From JASLPR01 sp964496475 (GTDB lineage Bacteria > Chloroflexota > UBA11872 > VXNJ01), in NCBI GenBank assembly GCA_964496475.1, contig CAZBZS010000040.1:1-21074 (forward strand): DNA of 21,074 nucleotides, in the 5' to 3' direction. Numbering within the stretch: position 1 is the stretch's first letter; every line of letters starts with the position of its first letter. The notes below the pieces were generated by a model that saw only the letters and a list, made by a program, of their open reading frames with translations, searched no databases and had not been told where the DNA came from. Below are positions 1 to 8,945 of this stretch, piece by piece. The position numbers and the translations under genes are program-made.

Positions 1-20
1 CCTCCAAGAGCAGCTCGTAG

Positions 21-254
21 CTGCAGGCCCCCTCGGCGCAGGTGCCGATGGTGCGGGCGGGACGGCAGAAGATGGGGGCGGCGGACGGGACGGGAACGGG
101 TGAGCTTTATGATTTGGACGTGGATCCGAGTGAAACCCGGAACCTATGGAATGATCCGGAGAGTGTGGACCTGAAGCTGGCTATGTACGAGCGGTTGGCG
201 GACCGGATGGCGTTCACGGTGGACCCGCTGCCGGTGCGGCAGGCAGACTGGTAG
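21..254 (+). CDS. C-terminal end of a sulfatase (partial)
   Basis: The last ~70 codons look like the C-terminus of an arylsulfatase-type enzyme: a VRAGR-K stretch, then GELYDLDVDPSETRNLW and a short helical tail, the usual ending of sulfatases of the alkaline phosphatase superfamily, which cleave sulfate esters. The catalytic formylglycine domain is absent. The frame is blocked by TAG at 18-20, and the first ~27 in-frame bases after it do not look like sulfatase, so the gene is either broken here or the extreme left edge is misassembled. Recognisable similarity starts near position 48. The gene ends with TAG at 252-254, and an aldo/keto reductase follows 92 bp later on the same strand. Family call is fair; substrate unknown. 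Confidence 0.6.
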   Translation: MQAPSAQVPMVRAGRQKMGAADGTGTGELYDLDVDPSETRNLWNDPESVDLKLAMYERLADRMAFTVDPLPVRQADW

Positions 255-346
255 GCCGGGTGATTTTGGGATTGGGAGTGGGGCGGAGAGAATGAATGTC
301 CAATAAGAAATATGGATGATCGGCTTGATTACGGGGGAATGAACTG

Positions 347-1189
347 ATGGAAAAACGAAGACTGGGACGGACGGGACACGAGAGCACGATCGTGACGTTT
401 GGTACGGCGGCGCTGGGGACCAGATCTCAAGAAATGGCGGACGAGGCGGTGGAGTTGATCCTGAAGCACGGGGTGAATCACATCGATATCGCGCCGGGTT
501 ATGGGCAGGCGCTGGAGCGGATGAAGCCCTGGATGCCGAAGATTCGCGACCAGATGTTCCTGGGATGCAAGACGCAGGGGCGGACTTACACGCAGACTTG
601 GGAGGACATCCGGACCGGAATGGAGCGGCTGGAGGTGGATGGATATGATCTTTTCCAGCTGGATGGGGCGATGATGAAGGGTGGGGCGATCGACGCGCTG
701 GTGGAAATGCGGGAACAGGGCCTGACGAAATGGCTGGGTATCACGGGCCATGGCCCGTACGTGCCGAAGGTGCATCTGGAAGCGCTGAAGCGGTTTGATT
801 TCGACACGATCATGTTCCCGGTGAGCGCGTCGATGTACCGCAATCCGGAATATCGGGAGGACGCGGAGGTGCTGCTGGCATATGCAAACGAGCACGATGT
901 GGGAATTCACACGATCAAGATGATCGCGCGGGGTGGGTGGGGTTCGCTGGAGAAGGACTGTACGACGTGGTACGACCCGCATCGCGAGCAGGACGCCATC
1001 GATGACGCGCTGGGCTGGTTGTACTCGCAGCCGATGCACACGGCGCCGAGTGCCGGCGAGGTGGATCTGCTGGCGAAGGTGCTGGACGCGGCGGAACGGG
1101 TGGAGCCGATGAGTGCGGAACGGCAGGAAGAGGTGGTGGCGGGACAGCGACCGCGGATGGAGGAGCCGCGGCTGGCGATTCCGGCCTGA
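347..1189 (+). CDS. Aldo/keto reductase family protein lacking the catalytic His
   Basis: A 280-residue aldo/keto reductase-like TIM barrel. It opens with the typical RRLGRTG strand; the family tetrad positions are Asp47 and Tyr52 (HIDIAPGYG) and Lys75 (GCKTQ). The fourth position, normally His in a (Y/F)QLH motif, reads DLFQLDG, so Asp106 stands where His is expected. Members of this family normally reduce aldehydes or ketones with NADPH; loss of the His could lower or change activity. The C-terminus is shorter than in canonical members and ends in a charged, Pro/Ala-rich tail. The ATG is preceded by a GGGGGA run near 333-338. It follows the sulfatase end in the same direction and converges on the ABC permease gene. 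Substrate unknown. Confidence 0.85.
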   Translation: MEKRRLGRTGHESTIVTFGTAALGTRSQEMADEAVELILKHGVNHIDIAPGYGQALERMKPWMPKIRDQMFLGCKTQGRTYTQTWEDIRTGMERLEVDGYDLFQLDGAMMKGGAIDALVEMREQGLTKWLGITGHGPYVPKVHLEALKRFDFDTIMFPVSASMYRNPEYREDAEVLLAYANEHDVGIHTIKMIARGGWGSLEKDCTTWYDPHREQDAIDDALGWLYSQPMHTAPSAGEVDLLAKVLDAAERVEPMSAERQEEVVAGQRPRMEEPRLAIPA

Positions 1190-1198
1190 GATAGGCCG
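1182..1198 (+). terminator. Short GC hairpin over the stop codon, between convergent genes
   Basis: CGGCCT and AGGCCG form a perfect 6-bp stem with a 5-base GAGAT loop. It overlaps the TGA of the reductase gene and lies 21 bp from the end of the opposing permease gene. No T-tract follows on either strand, so it is at best a weak or factor-assisted bidirectional terminator. Confidence 0.3.
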
Positions 1199-1219
1199 TG
1201 GTCGTGATGTGGGGCGGGT

Positions 1220-2470
1220 CTACTCGTAGCGGAAGCGGAAGACGCTGACCGTGAGGAAGACGGCTCCGTAGGCGATCAGAATCAACGTCTCTTGCAGGAT
1301 CCCGGCGAAGCCGAAGCCGCGCACGAGCACATCCTGGTAGGCGGTGAGCGCCCATGACTGGGGCGCGATGAGGCCGATGGTCTGCATGGCCTCGGGCATG
1401 ATGGAACGGGGAATCATGGAGCCGCCCAGCATGGCCAGGATCAGGATCAGGAGGACACCGATGGACCCGGCCTGGGCCTCGGTGCGGACGAGGTTGGTGA
1501 TCATGCTGCCCATGCCGGTGGCGGCGATGGAGAGACCGGCGGTGACGACCAGCAGGGCGGGAATGTTGACGAGATCCATGCTGAAGGCAAGGCGGGCGAC
1601 GGTGAACATGATGACGGCCTGGAGGAAGTTGATGGCGAAATAGGGAAGGGTCTTGCCGATGACGATGGCGATGCGGGAGACGGGGGTGGCGCGGACGCGC
1701 CGCAGAGCGCCGCTGTTGCGTTCTTTGAATACTGACGTGGCTATCACGGTGACGATGAAGAACATGAACATCACGGTGTAGCCGGGGACGTTTTGCTGGT
1801 AGGAATTGGGGAAGAGTTCACGTTCGACGTTGGGGGGATTAACGCGCTGGATGACGACGGGGAAAGACCCGGAAGTGGCTGGGCCGAGTTCGACGGCGGC
1901 GCGAGCCAGGGCGAGGGTGTCGTCGGGTAGTTCGAGAAGCCGAAATAGCTGCTCGGCACCGGCGGCGTTCATCATCTGGCCGATGGTTTGCTGGATGATG
2001 CCGGCGACGGCGCCCTCAACAGGGGCGAGGACTTGCAGGGTTGCGGCGGGATCGACGATGAATTCGACGGTGACAGGTCCGGCGCCACCACCAAGGAGGC
2101 GAGCCGGGTCGGAGAGGGCATCGGTGAAGCCGGAGGGGAAGACGATGGCGAACTGATAGTCGCCGGCGGCGACGGCATCGGCGACGGACTGTGCGGTGAA
2201 AGGGACGCCGTTGGAGTCATCGCGGATTACGTTGAAGCCGTCGGCGGAATCCATGGTGGCGGCGATTTGCCCGGCCAGCTCGCCGGCGCCATCCACGGAT
2301 ATCGGAAGGGCGATGGGGTGGTCTTCCAGCGGGCCGTAGACATCGCTGAGGGCGAGGCTGAAGATGACGATGAAGGCGAGGGGCATAACGAACAAAGTGA
2401 AGAGACTTCCCAGATCCTTGAGGAAGACGCGGAATTCCTTGACCGTGATGGCGAAGACGGAGTGCAGCAT
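1220..2470 (-). CDS. ABC-2 type transporter permease
   Basis: A 416-residue integral membrane subunit of an ABC-2 exporter. It has one N-terminal membrane segment (about residues 18-40, LFTLFVMPLAFIVIFSLAL), a long extracytoplasmic domain of roughly 180 residues, then about five hydrophobic segments, the arrangement of YbhR/YhgE-like permeases that export drugs, lipids or polymers. Motifs after the large domain (SVFKERNSGALRRVRATPVSR, and later GGSMIPR and PQSWALTAYQD) are typical of ABC-2 permeases. I chose the ATG at 2470 because it lies one base after the stop of the partner ATPase; longer readings overlap that gene with non-homologous sequence. Fourth and last gene of the leftward operon. 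Cargo cannot be told from sequence. Confidence 0.9.
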   Translation of the reverse strand: MLHSVFAITVKEFRVFLKDLGSLFTLFVMPLAFIVIFSLALSDVYGPLEDHPIALPISVDGAGELAGQIAATMDSADGFNVIRDDSNGVPFTAQSVADAVAAGDYQFAIVFPSGFTDALSDPARLLGGGAGPVTVEFIVDPAATLQVLAPVEGAVAGIIQQTIGQMMNAAGAEQLFRLLELPDDTLALARAAVELGPATSGSFPVVIQRVNPPNVERELFPNSYQQNVPGYTVMFMFFIVTVIATSVFKERNSGALRRVRATPVSRIAIVIGKTLPYFAINFLQAVIMFTVARLAFSMDLVNIPALLVVTAGLSIAATGMGSMITNLVRTEAQAGSIGVLLILILAMLGGSMIPRSIMPEAMQTIGLIAPQSWALTAYQDVLVRGFGFAGILQETLILIAYGAVFLTVSVFRFRYE

Positions 2471-2471
2471 G

Positions 2472-3425
2472 TCAGTCCCGCAGAGTCCGGCCCGTGAAGC
2501 GCAGGAAAACGCTTTCAAGGTTTGGTTCGAGAATGCGGAGGCTCTCGACGGGGATGTCGTGAGCGTTGAGGGCATTGAGCACGTCGACGAGGGCGTGCTG
2601 GGCGCCGGTGGTCTGGAGATCGAGGGTGCCGCCGGGACCGGGCTTGGCGCTGGTGATGCGGTCCAGGGAGAGAAGGTCGGCCTCGGCGGCGGCGCGCTTG
2701 TCCTCGGCGATGCCGATCTGAATCATGCCTCCGCCGAGGGAGTCGATCAGGTTGCGGGGGGTGTCGAGGGCGACGAGGCGGCCATGGTCGATGATGGCGA
2801 TGCGATCGCAGAGGCGCTCGGCCTCCTCCATGTAATGGGTGGTGTAGATAACGGTGGTGCCGGCGGCGTTGAGTCGCTGGACGTTATCGAAGATGTGATT
2901 GCGGCTTTGAGGGTCCACGCCGACGGTGGGCTCGTCGAGAACGAGGATTTCGGGGTCGTGCAGGAGTCCGGCGGCGAGGTTAAGACGGCGCTTCATGCCA
3001 CCGGAATATTCGCTGACGGCGTCTGTGGCGCGATCGCTGAGGCCGACGGTTTCGAAAGCCGACTCGATGGCCTGGCCGAGTCGAGCGCCGGAAAGGCCGT
3101 AGAGGCGTCCGAAGAACTTCAGATTGTCGAGTCCGCTTAGTTCCTCGTAAAGAGCAATTTCCTGCGGCACAAGCCCGACGCGGGCCTTGACGGAACGGGC
3201 GTTGGGACCGGCGTTGTCACCCAGGACGGTGACGCGGCCGGCGGAGCGCTCCAGGATGCAGCTGAGGATGGAGATGGTGGTGGATTTGCCAGCGCCGTTG
3301 GGGCCGAGAAGGCCGAAGACCTCGCTGCGATTGATGGAGAAGGAGAGGTCGTCGACGGCGGTGAGATCGCCGTAGCGATGGACCAAACCCTCGACCGTGG
3401 CGACTGAATCCCCGTTAGCGGTCAT
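2472..3425 (-). CDS. ABC transporter ATP-binding protein (exporter, DrrA/CcmA-like)
   Basis: A 317-residue nucleotide-binding subunit with all ABC motifs: Walker A GPNGAGKST (41-49), Q-loop Gln88 in VPQE, signature SGGMK (141-145), Walker B LVLDEP with catalytic Glu165, and switch His197 in TTHYMEEAE. The C-terminal ~100 residues, ending in LEPNLESVFLRFTG, are the extension seen in ATPases of ABC-2 exporters. It energises the permease encoded one base downstream. The ATG at 3425 was chosen because upstream sequence in this frame is Arg/Pro-rich shadow of the neighbouring gene, and because it sits 5 bp after the TIM-barrel gene stop. TGA is its stop, showing that TGA terminates normally in this genome. 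Confidence 0.93.
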   Translation of the reverse strand: MTANGDSVATVEGLVHRYGDLTAVDDLSFSINRSEVFGLLGPNGAGKSTTISILSCILERSAGRVTVLGDNAGPNARSVKARVGLVPQEIALYEELSGLDNLKFFGRLYGLSGARLGQAIESAFETVGLSDRATDAVSEYSGGMKRRLNLAAGLLHDPEILVLDEPTVGVDPQSRNHIFDNVQRLNAAGTTVIYTTHYMEEAERLCDRIAIIDHGRLVALDTPRNLIDSLGGGMIQIGIAEDKRAAAEADLLSLDRITSAKPGPGGTLDLQTTGAQHALVDVLNALNAHDIPVESLRILEPNLESVFLRFTGRTLRD

Positions 3426-3430
3426 CAGGT

Positions 3431-4318
3431 TTACTTTCTGTGGCCAGCCTCCGGGCCGACGGCGGAGCGGAGGGCTTTGACCTGATCCATGCTGATGCGG
3501 GCGGCGGCTTCGGGATCGCCGTGGAGAACGCCGGCCAGATATCTGAAGCTTTCGAACTCGACGGCGGCGTAGCCGTCGAAGCCGATCTCGTCGAGTGTGT
3601 TGAAGAAGGAGGACCAGTCGATGCGGCCTTCGCCGAGGAGGGGGAAGATGAACTCGCCGGGTCGCTGGCTGATGCCGACGGCGTCTTTGAGGTGGCAGTG
3701 GATGATGCGGTCGCCCCACTGGCGGATGTTCCAGGCGACATCGAAGTCGCCGCTGAGGACGCCGTGGGAGGGGTCGTAGTTGACGCCGACGAATTCGGAA
3801 TCGATGGTGTCGATGAGGAACTTGTGGGAGTAGAAGTCGTGGGCGACCATGCCGAAAACGCCCTCGGAGCTGATCTTGACGTCGGCGCTACGTCCGGCGG
3901 CCCCGAACTGGCGGTAGGCGTCCAGAACCTGGTCCCAGGCGGCGCCTTCGGAGATGTCGGCTGGGATTTTGGGGGAGTTTGGGTCCCAGGGAGCGGGGCC
4001 AGACATGGCGCCGACGTTGGAAACGCCGCACTCACCGGCCATTGCTATGACGGCTAGGGTGCGGTCGATGCGATCCTGGCGCGCGGCGTCGTCGAGGGAG
4101 ACGAGGTCTTCGTGGGCGAAGATGCGGCAGACCTCGAGGCCAGCATCGCGGGTGGCGTCGACGAGGTTCCGACAGGCGGCGCGGCCTTTGGCGGGATCGA
4201 AGTGGGCGGTGCCCCATTCGATGCCGTTGTAGCCGATTCCTTTGAGGGAGGAGATCACGTCGGCGACGGGCCAGTCGGTGTAGCCGAGGCTGGCCTGGAA
4301 GGAGATTTTGACGCTCAT
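3431..4318 (-). CDS. Sugar phosphate isomerase/epimerase-like TIM barrel protein
   Basis: A 295-residue protein of the xylose-isomerase-like TIM barrel superfamily (AP_endonuc_2 fold). Likely metal ligands fall at the usual strand ends: Glu152 (SSEGVFG), Asp182 and His185 (NYDPSH), His207/His209 (IIHCHLKDA) and Glu254 or Glu256 (AAVEFES). EWG near residue 34 and the GEGRIDW motif (229-235) are also typical. Family members isomerise or epimerise sugars, inositols or related polyols, using divalent metal. No signal peptide. Its ATG overlaps the stop of the epimerase gene as ATGA (4315-4318), so the two are translationally coupled and probably act in one sugar pathway. Exact substrate unknown. 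Confidence 0.88.
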   Translation of the reverse strand: MSVKISFQASLGYTDWPVADVISSLKGIGYNGIEWGTAHFDPAKGRAACRNLVDATRDAGLEVCRIFAHEDLVSLDDAARQDRIDRTLAVIAMAGECGVSNVGAMSGPAPWDPNSPKIPADISEGAAWDQVLDAYRQFGAAGRSADVKISSEGVFGMVAHDFYSHKFLIDTIDSEFVGVNYDPSHGVLSGDFDVAWNIRQWGDRIIHCHLKDAVGISQRPGEFIFPLLGEGRIDWSSFFNTLDEIGFDGYAAVEFESFRYLAGVLHGDPEAAARISMDQVKALRSAVGPEAGHRK

Positions 4319-5214
4319 GTGCGCTCAATCCCGAATTTGTGGCGGAGGTCGTCGGTGGTGACAGAGGGTCGGTAGCCGAGGAGCCGCTCGGCTTTGCTGA
4401 GGTCGAAGAGGCTGGCCTTCGGATTGGACTTGTAGATCTCGGGTCGCTGCACGGACGGCGGGTTGTCCGGCCACAACATCTTGACGAGTTCTAGGGAAGG
4501 GAAATCGGTGAAGTTGTCGCTGGCAGTTAGGTAGATGTACTCGAAATTCGGGCGGTCTTCGCTGAACTGATAGTCGCAGGCCAGACGGAATCCCTGGGCG
4601 ACGTCTTCGACGGCGATCCAGGCGCCCAGTCGGTCTTTGCCGCCGCCGCTGCTGCCGTCGGCGAGGATCTTGCCCCACTGGTCCCGGTTGCGGGCGCCGC
4701 CCCAGACCCAGCAGTAGCGGAGGGCGATGACATCGATATCGAAGGCCTTGGCGTAGAGGGCGGTCATCTCCTCGCCGAAGTACTTGCTGAGGCTGTAGGC
4801 CTCGTGGGGCCAAGAGGGATGCTCGGCGTCTATGGGGAAGTACTCGGGGCGGAGCTGGACGATCTGGGTGCCGAATCCGGAGGAGGATTCGCTGGAGCCG
4901 TAGACTACCCGGGGGATGCCGTTGCCGCGAACGGCTTCGAGCACGTTGAAGGTGCAGGCCATGTTGACGCGCAGGATTTCGTCGGGCGCGCCGGCCATGG
5001 CGTCTGGGAGGGCAGCGAGATGCACGACGGTGTCGAAACCGCGGACGAGAGAGGCGGTGCGGCGGGCGTCTTCGAGATTCACATCGAGGAACTGGAGATT
5101 GGGATGGCGCTCGGATGGGCGGCGGTCGAGGATGGAAACTTCGTGATGGGGCAGAAGAGCTTCGACGACGCTGCCGCCGATGTCGCCGCCGCCGCCGGTA
5201 ACAAGCACCTTCAT
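4315..5214 (-). CDS. NAD-dependent epimerase/dehydratase (extended SDR)
   Basis: A 299-residue extended short-chain dehydrogenase. The N-terminus has a Rossmann start, VLVTGGGGDIGG (GxxGxxG, residues 7-13), an acidic residue closing strand 2 (Asp30), VVHLAALPDA, and the catalytic YSLSK (Tyr140, Lys144) with the upstream Ser cluster YGSSESS. Relatives interconvert nucleotide sugars or oxidise free sugars and uronates. I start at the ATG at 5214; the frame extends upstream to 5310 but that part does not resemble the family, and an AAAGGA lies about 12 nt before 5214. It is the first gene of the leftward operon, coupled to the TIM-barrel gene by a 4-bp overlap. Substrate not determinable. Confidence 0.9.
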   Translation of the reverse strand: MKVLVTGGGGDIGGSVVEALLPHHEVSILDRRPSERHPNLQFLDVNLEDARRTASLVRGFDTVVHLAALPDAMAGAPDEILRVNMACTFNVLEAVRGNGIPRVVYGSSESSSGFGTQIVQLRPEYFPIDAEHPSWPHEAYSLSKYFGEEMTALYAKAFDIDVIALRYCWVWGGARNRDQWGKILADGSSGGGKDRLGAWIAVEDVAQGFRLACDYQFSEDRPNFEYIYLTASDNFTDFPSLELVKMLWPDNPPSVQRPEIYKSNPKASLFDLSKAERLLGYRPSVTTDDLRHKFGIERT

Positions 5215-5381
5215 GGTGAGTAGAAGTCCTTTCGCCGGGGGCCGTCGGCGGGTTCGCGGGATCGCGGATTCAGGGTAGCTGAAATTGACAGGCGGTTCAG
5301 GGACGGGCACCGGATGCGACCGGCTTAGAATGCGGCGGGCCGGCCGGTCCTGATGGTCGGGTCGAGGAGGTCAGGCGATAG

Positions 5382-7253
5382 ATGACGCAAGCGAACCGAT
5401 ACGTAGCGGCGCGGACGATTCTGCTGGCGGCGGCGACGACGGTGCTGGGGATGGAGTCGCTGCGGGTATTCGCGACGAACTTGGTGTGGTATCTGGGGGA
5501 GACGTCGGACCGAGTAGTGATGTCGGCGGTGGCGTTTGTGGCGTTCGGGACGGTGGGGCTGGCGTGGCCGGTGCTGCGAATGGTGGGATTCCGACAGGCG
5601 GCGCTGCTGAGCACGGTGGGATTGGTGCTGACGCGGTTTGTGGATCAGGCAAACCCGATACCGGTGGTGGACCTGGCGCTGGGGTTCCTGGGGACGATGT
5701 TCTTCGGCTGGCTGGTGGCGAGCCGGATCGGACGGGGGGGACGTCCGGCGGGGATTGGAATGGCGGCGGCGCTGGCGCTGGACACGGCGATCAGGGCGGG
5801 GTTCGACACGGTGGATGTGGCGTTTTCGGATTCGATTGTGGCGACGCTAATAGTGGTGCTGCTTGGGGTGGCGGCGCTGGTGGCTATCTGGCGGGATGAA
5901 TCCGTCGAGAGCGGACGGGTGGCAGCGAGATCGGCGTGGCCGCTGTTCGGAATACCAGCGGGGCTGCTGCTGTTCATGCTTGTGACGGGTAATTTCGGGC
6001 AGGTGGCGGTGCGGGGGGAACTGGGTTGGGGTGAGACGGTGTTGTGGCTGTCGGCGGGAGCGACGGCGGGGCTGATCAGGTCGTTGTTGCCGCGGGCGGA
6101 AGAACGAGCCAGAAGTGGCGTGCATACGTTGATGTCGGTGGCGGCGCTGGGAGGCGGCCTGGCGGCGTACTGGAGCGGCTCGGGCGGGCCGTGGGTGGTG
6201 GTGGCGGCGCTGGGACTGGCTCACCTGCTGGCGTTGCTGCCGGTGGACCCGGACTCGGATGGATTGGGGGATCGGGGCGGGGCGGGGTCGGCGTTCGTGG
6301 CGGCGGGATTCATTTTGTTCGTGGTGCTCTTGTTTATTTTCTATTCGTTCTACGGTCCGGGTTGGGTGGTGGTGGCGCTGCCGGCAATCGTCGTGATTTG
6401 CGCGTTCGGGCAGCGGACGTCTGCGCTGGGAATGGCGAATGCGGGGTTGGGCGGGGTGGGGCGATGGCTGGTGGTGGGTCTGGTGGTCATCAGCCTGGCG
6501 CCGGGAGTGGCGAAGGCGCTGTTTTACGAGACTCTGGTGGCAGGGGAAGTGGCGGTGGAGGGGCGGGTGCGGGTGTTGAGCTACAACATCCGGCAGGGGT
6601 TTGGACTGGACGATCGCTTCGATCTGGAACAGCTGGCAAAGGAAATCGAGAAGCACGACCCGGACGTGGTGGCGCTGCAGGAGATCGGGCGGGGATGGGT
6701 GATCTCAGGGATGGTGGATCAGTTGCAGTGGCTGGCGAATCGGGTGGGGATGCGGGCCTATTTCGAGCCGAATCTGGCGGATACCTGGGGGAACGCGTTC
6801 CTGGTGCGAATCCCGGTGGTGGAGCAGGAGCATGCGCGGTTCGACAATCCGGGGCGGATTCCGCGGGGGGTGCAGGGAATCACGGTGGCGACGGCCGGTG
6901 GCTCGCTGCGGATTTTGGTGACGCACCTGGATTCGGAGGATGACGGGGATGGGGTGCGGGTGGAGCAGGCCAGGGTGGTGCTGGAGCTGTGGGGCGGCAG
7001 CCAGCGGACGCTTTTGGTTGGCGACATGAACTTCACGCCGGAATCAGAAGGCTATGAACTGGTGGCCGCGAGCGGATTACGGGACCTGCTGCTGGAAGCG
7101 GGAAACGATGGTCCGACACGCCCGTCGGATAATCCGGAGAAGCGGATCGACTACGCGTTCGGGTCGGCTGATCTTGAGATATTGACGGCGGAGGCGCCGG
7201 TCTCACTGGCGTCGGATCATCTGCCGGTGCTGGTGGAAGTGGAGTTGCGGTAG
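5382..7253 (+). CDS. Membrane protein with C-terminal endonuclease/exonuclease/phosphatase domain
   Basis: A 623-residue two-part protein. Residues 1 to about 385 hold roughly ten hydrophobic segments, so it is an integral membrane protein. Residues ~396-623 are an EEP (DNase I/exo III/sphingomyelinase-like) domain with every expected catalytic position: Asn402 (SYNIRQG), Glu434 (ALQEIG), His515 (VTHLDS), Asp548 and Asn550 (VGDMNFTP), Asp590 (RIDYAFG), Asp612-His613 (SDHLP). The family cuts phosphodiester bonds in nucleic acids, inositol phosphates or phospholipids using Mg2+; membrane fusion favours a lipid or extracellular substrate, an inference only. The ATG follows GAGGAGGT, a strong ribosome binding site near 5365-5372. 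It is divergent from the epimerase operon and convergent with the arabinofuranosidase. Confidence 0.88.
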   Translation: MTQANRYVAARTILLAAATTVLGMESLRVFATNLVWYLGETSDRVVMSAVAFVAFGTVGLAWPVLRMVGFRQAALLSTVGLVLTRFVDQANPIPVVDLALGFLGTMFFGWLVASRIGRGGRPAGIGMAAALALDTAIRAGFDTVDVAFSDSIVATLIVVLLGVAALVAIWRDESVESGRVAARSAWPLFGIPAGLLLFMLVTGNFGQVAVRGELGWGETVLWLSAGATAGLIRSLLPRAEERARSGVHTLMSVAALGGGLAAYWSGSGGPWVVVAALGLAHLLALLPVDPDSDGLGDRGGAGSAFVAAGFILFVVLLFIFYSFYGPGWVVVALPAIVVICAFGQRTSALGMANAGLGGVGRWLVVGLVVISLAPGVAKALFYETLVAGEVAVEGRVRVLSYNIRQGFGLDDRFDLEQLAKEIEKHDPDVVALQEIGRGWVISGMVDQLQWLANRVGMRAYFEPNLADTWGNAFLVRIPVVEQEHARFDNPGRIPRGVQGITVATAGGSLRILVTHLDSEDDGDGVRVEQARVVLELWGGSQRTLLVGDMNFTPESEGYELVAASGLRDLLLEAGNDGPTRPSDNPEKRIDYAFGSADLEILTAEAPVSLASDHLPVLVEVELR

Positions 7254-7259
7254 GGAGGC

Positions 7260-7279
7260 CGTTCGGGCGATTAGGAACG
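7260..7279. terminator. Weak hairpin between convergent genes
   Basis: CGTTC and GAACG can form a 5-bp stem around a 10-base loop in the 27-bp gap between the EEP gene and the arabinofuranosidase gene. There is no T-tract. The position suits a shared terminator but the structure is weak. Confidence 0.2.
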
Positions 7280-7280
7280 C

Positions 7281-8765
<1,485 letters not shown>

Positions 8766-8898
8766 TTGCCACTCCAAGAGTAACGAGCCGAGAGAGCAAC
8801 ATTATGGTCGAGGTGACGCAGGCGACAAAAGCAGGGATGGGATCGCAGGCTGTGGTGCGGCGAATTGGTTGGAGTGTGGGGTGGTGGGGGATAGCATG

Positions 8899-8910
8899 GC
8901 CGGGCCCGGC
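8899..8910. promoter_or_regulatory. 12-bp perfect palindrome upstream of the second ABC exporter
   Basis: GCCGGGCCCGGC is its own reverse complement. It lies in the 180-bp region between the divergent arabinofuranosidase and ABC ATPase genes, 35 bp before the ATPase ATG. It could be a repressor operator or a leader hairpin. In GC-rich DNA a 12-bp palindrome can also arise by chance, so the call is tentative. Confidence 0.25.
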
Positions 8911-8945
8911 GAACATGAAATGATTTTGAAGGAGTGAGGTAAGGA

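Noticed and set aside
3440..4057. Long + strand frame opposite the TIM-barrel gene (and similar long frames opposite other - genes)
   Set aside because: These are antisense shadows in GC-rich DNA: repetitive Gly/Ala/Val/Asp composition, no motifs, and a well-supported gene on the other strand.
5285..5331. Perfect TTGACA (5285) with TAGAAT (5326) as a promoter for the EEP gene
   Set aside because: The spacing is 35 bp, twice the sigma70 norm, and no -10-like hexamer lies at 16-18 bp from TTGACA.
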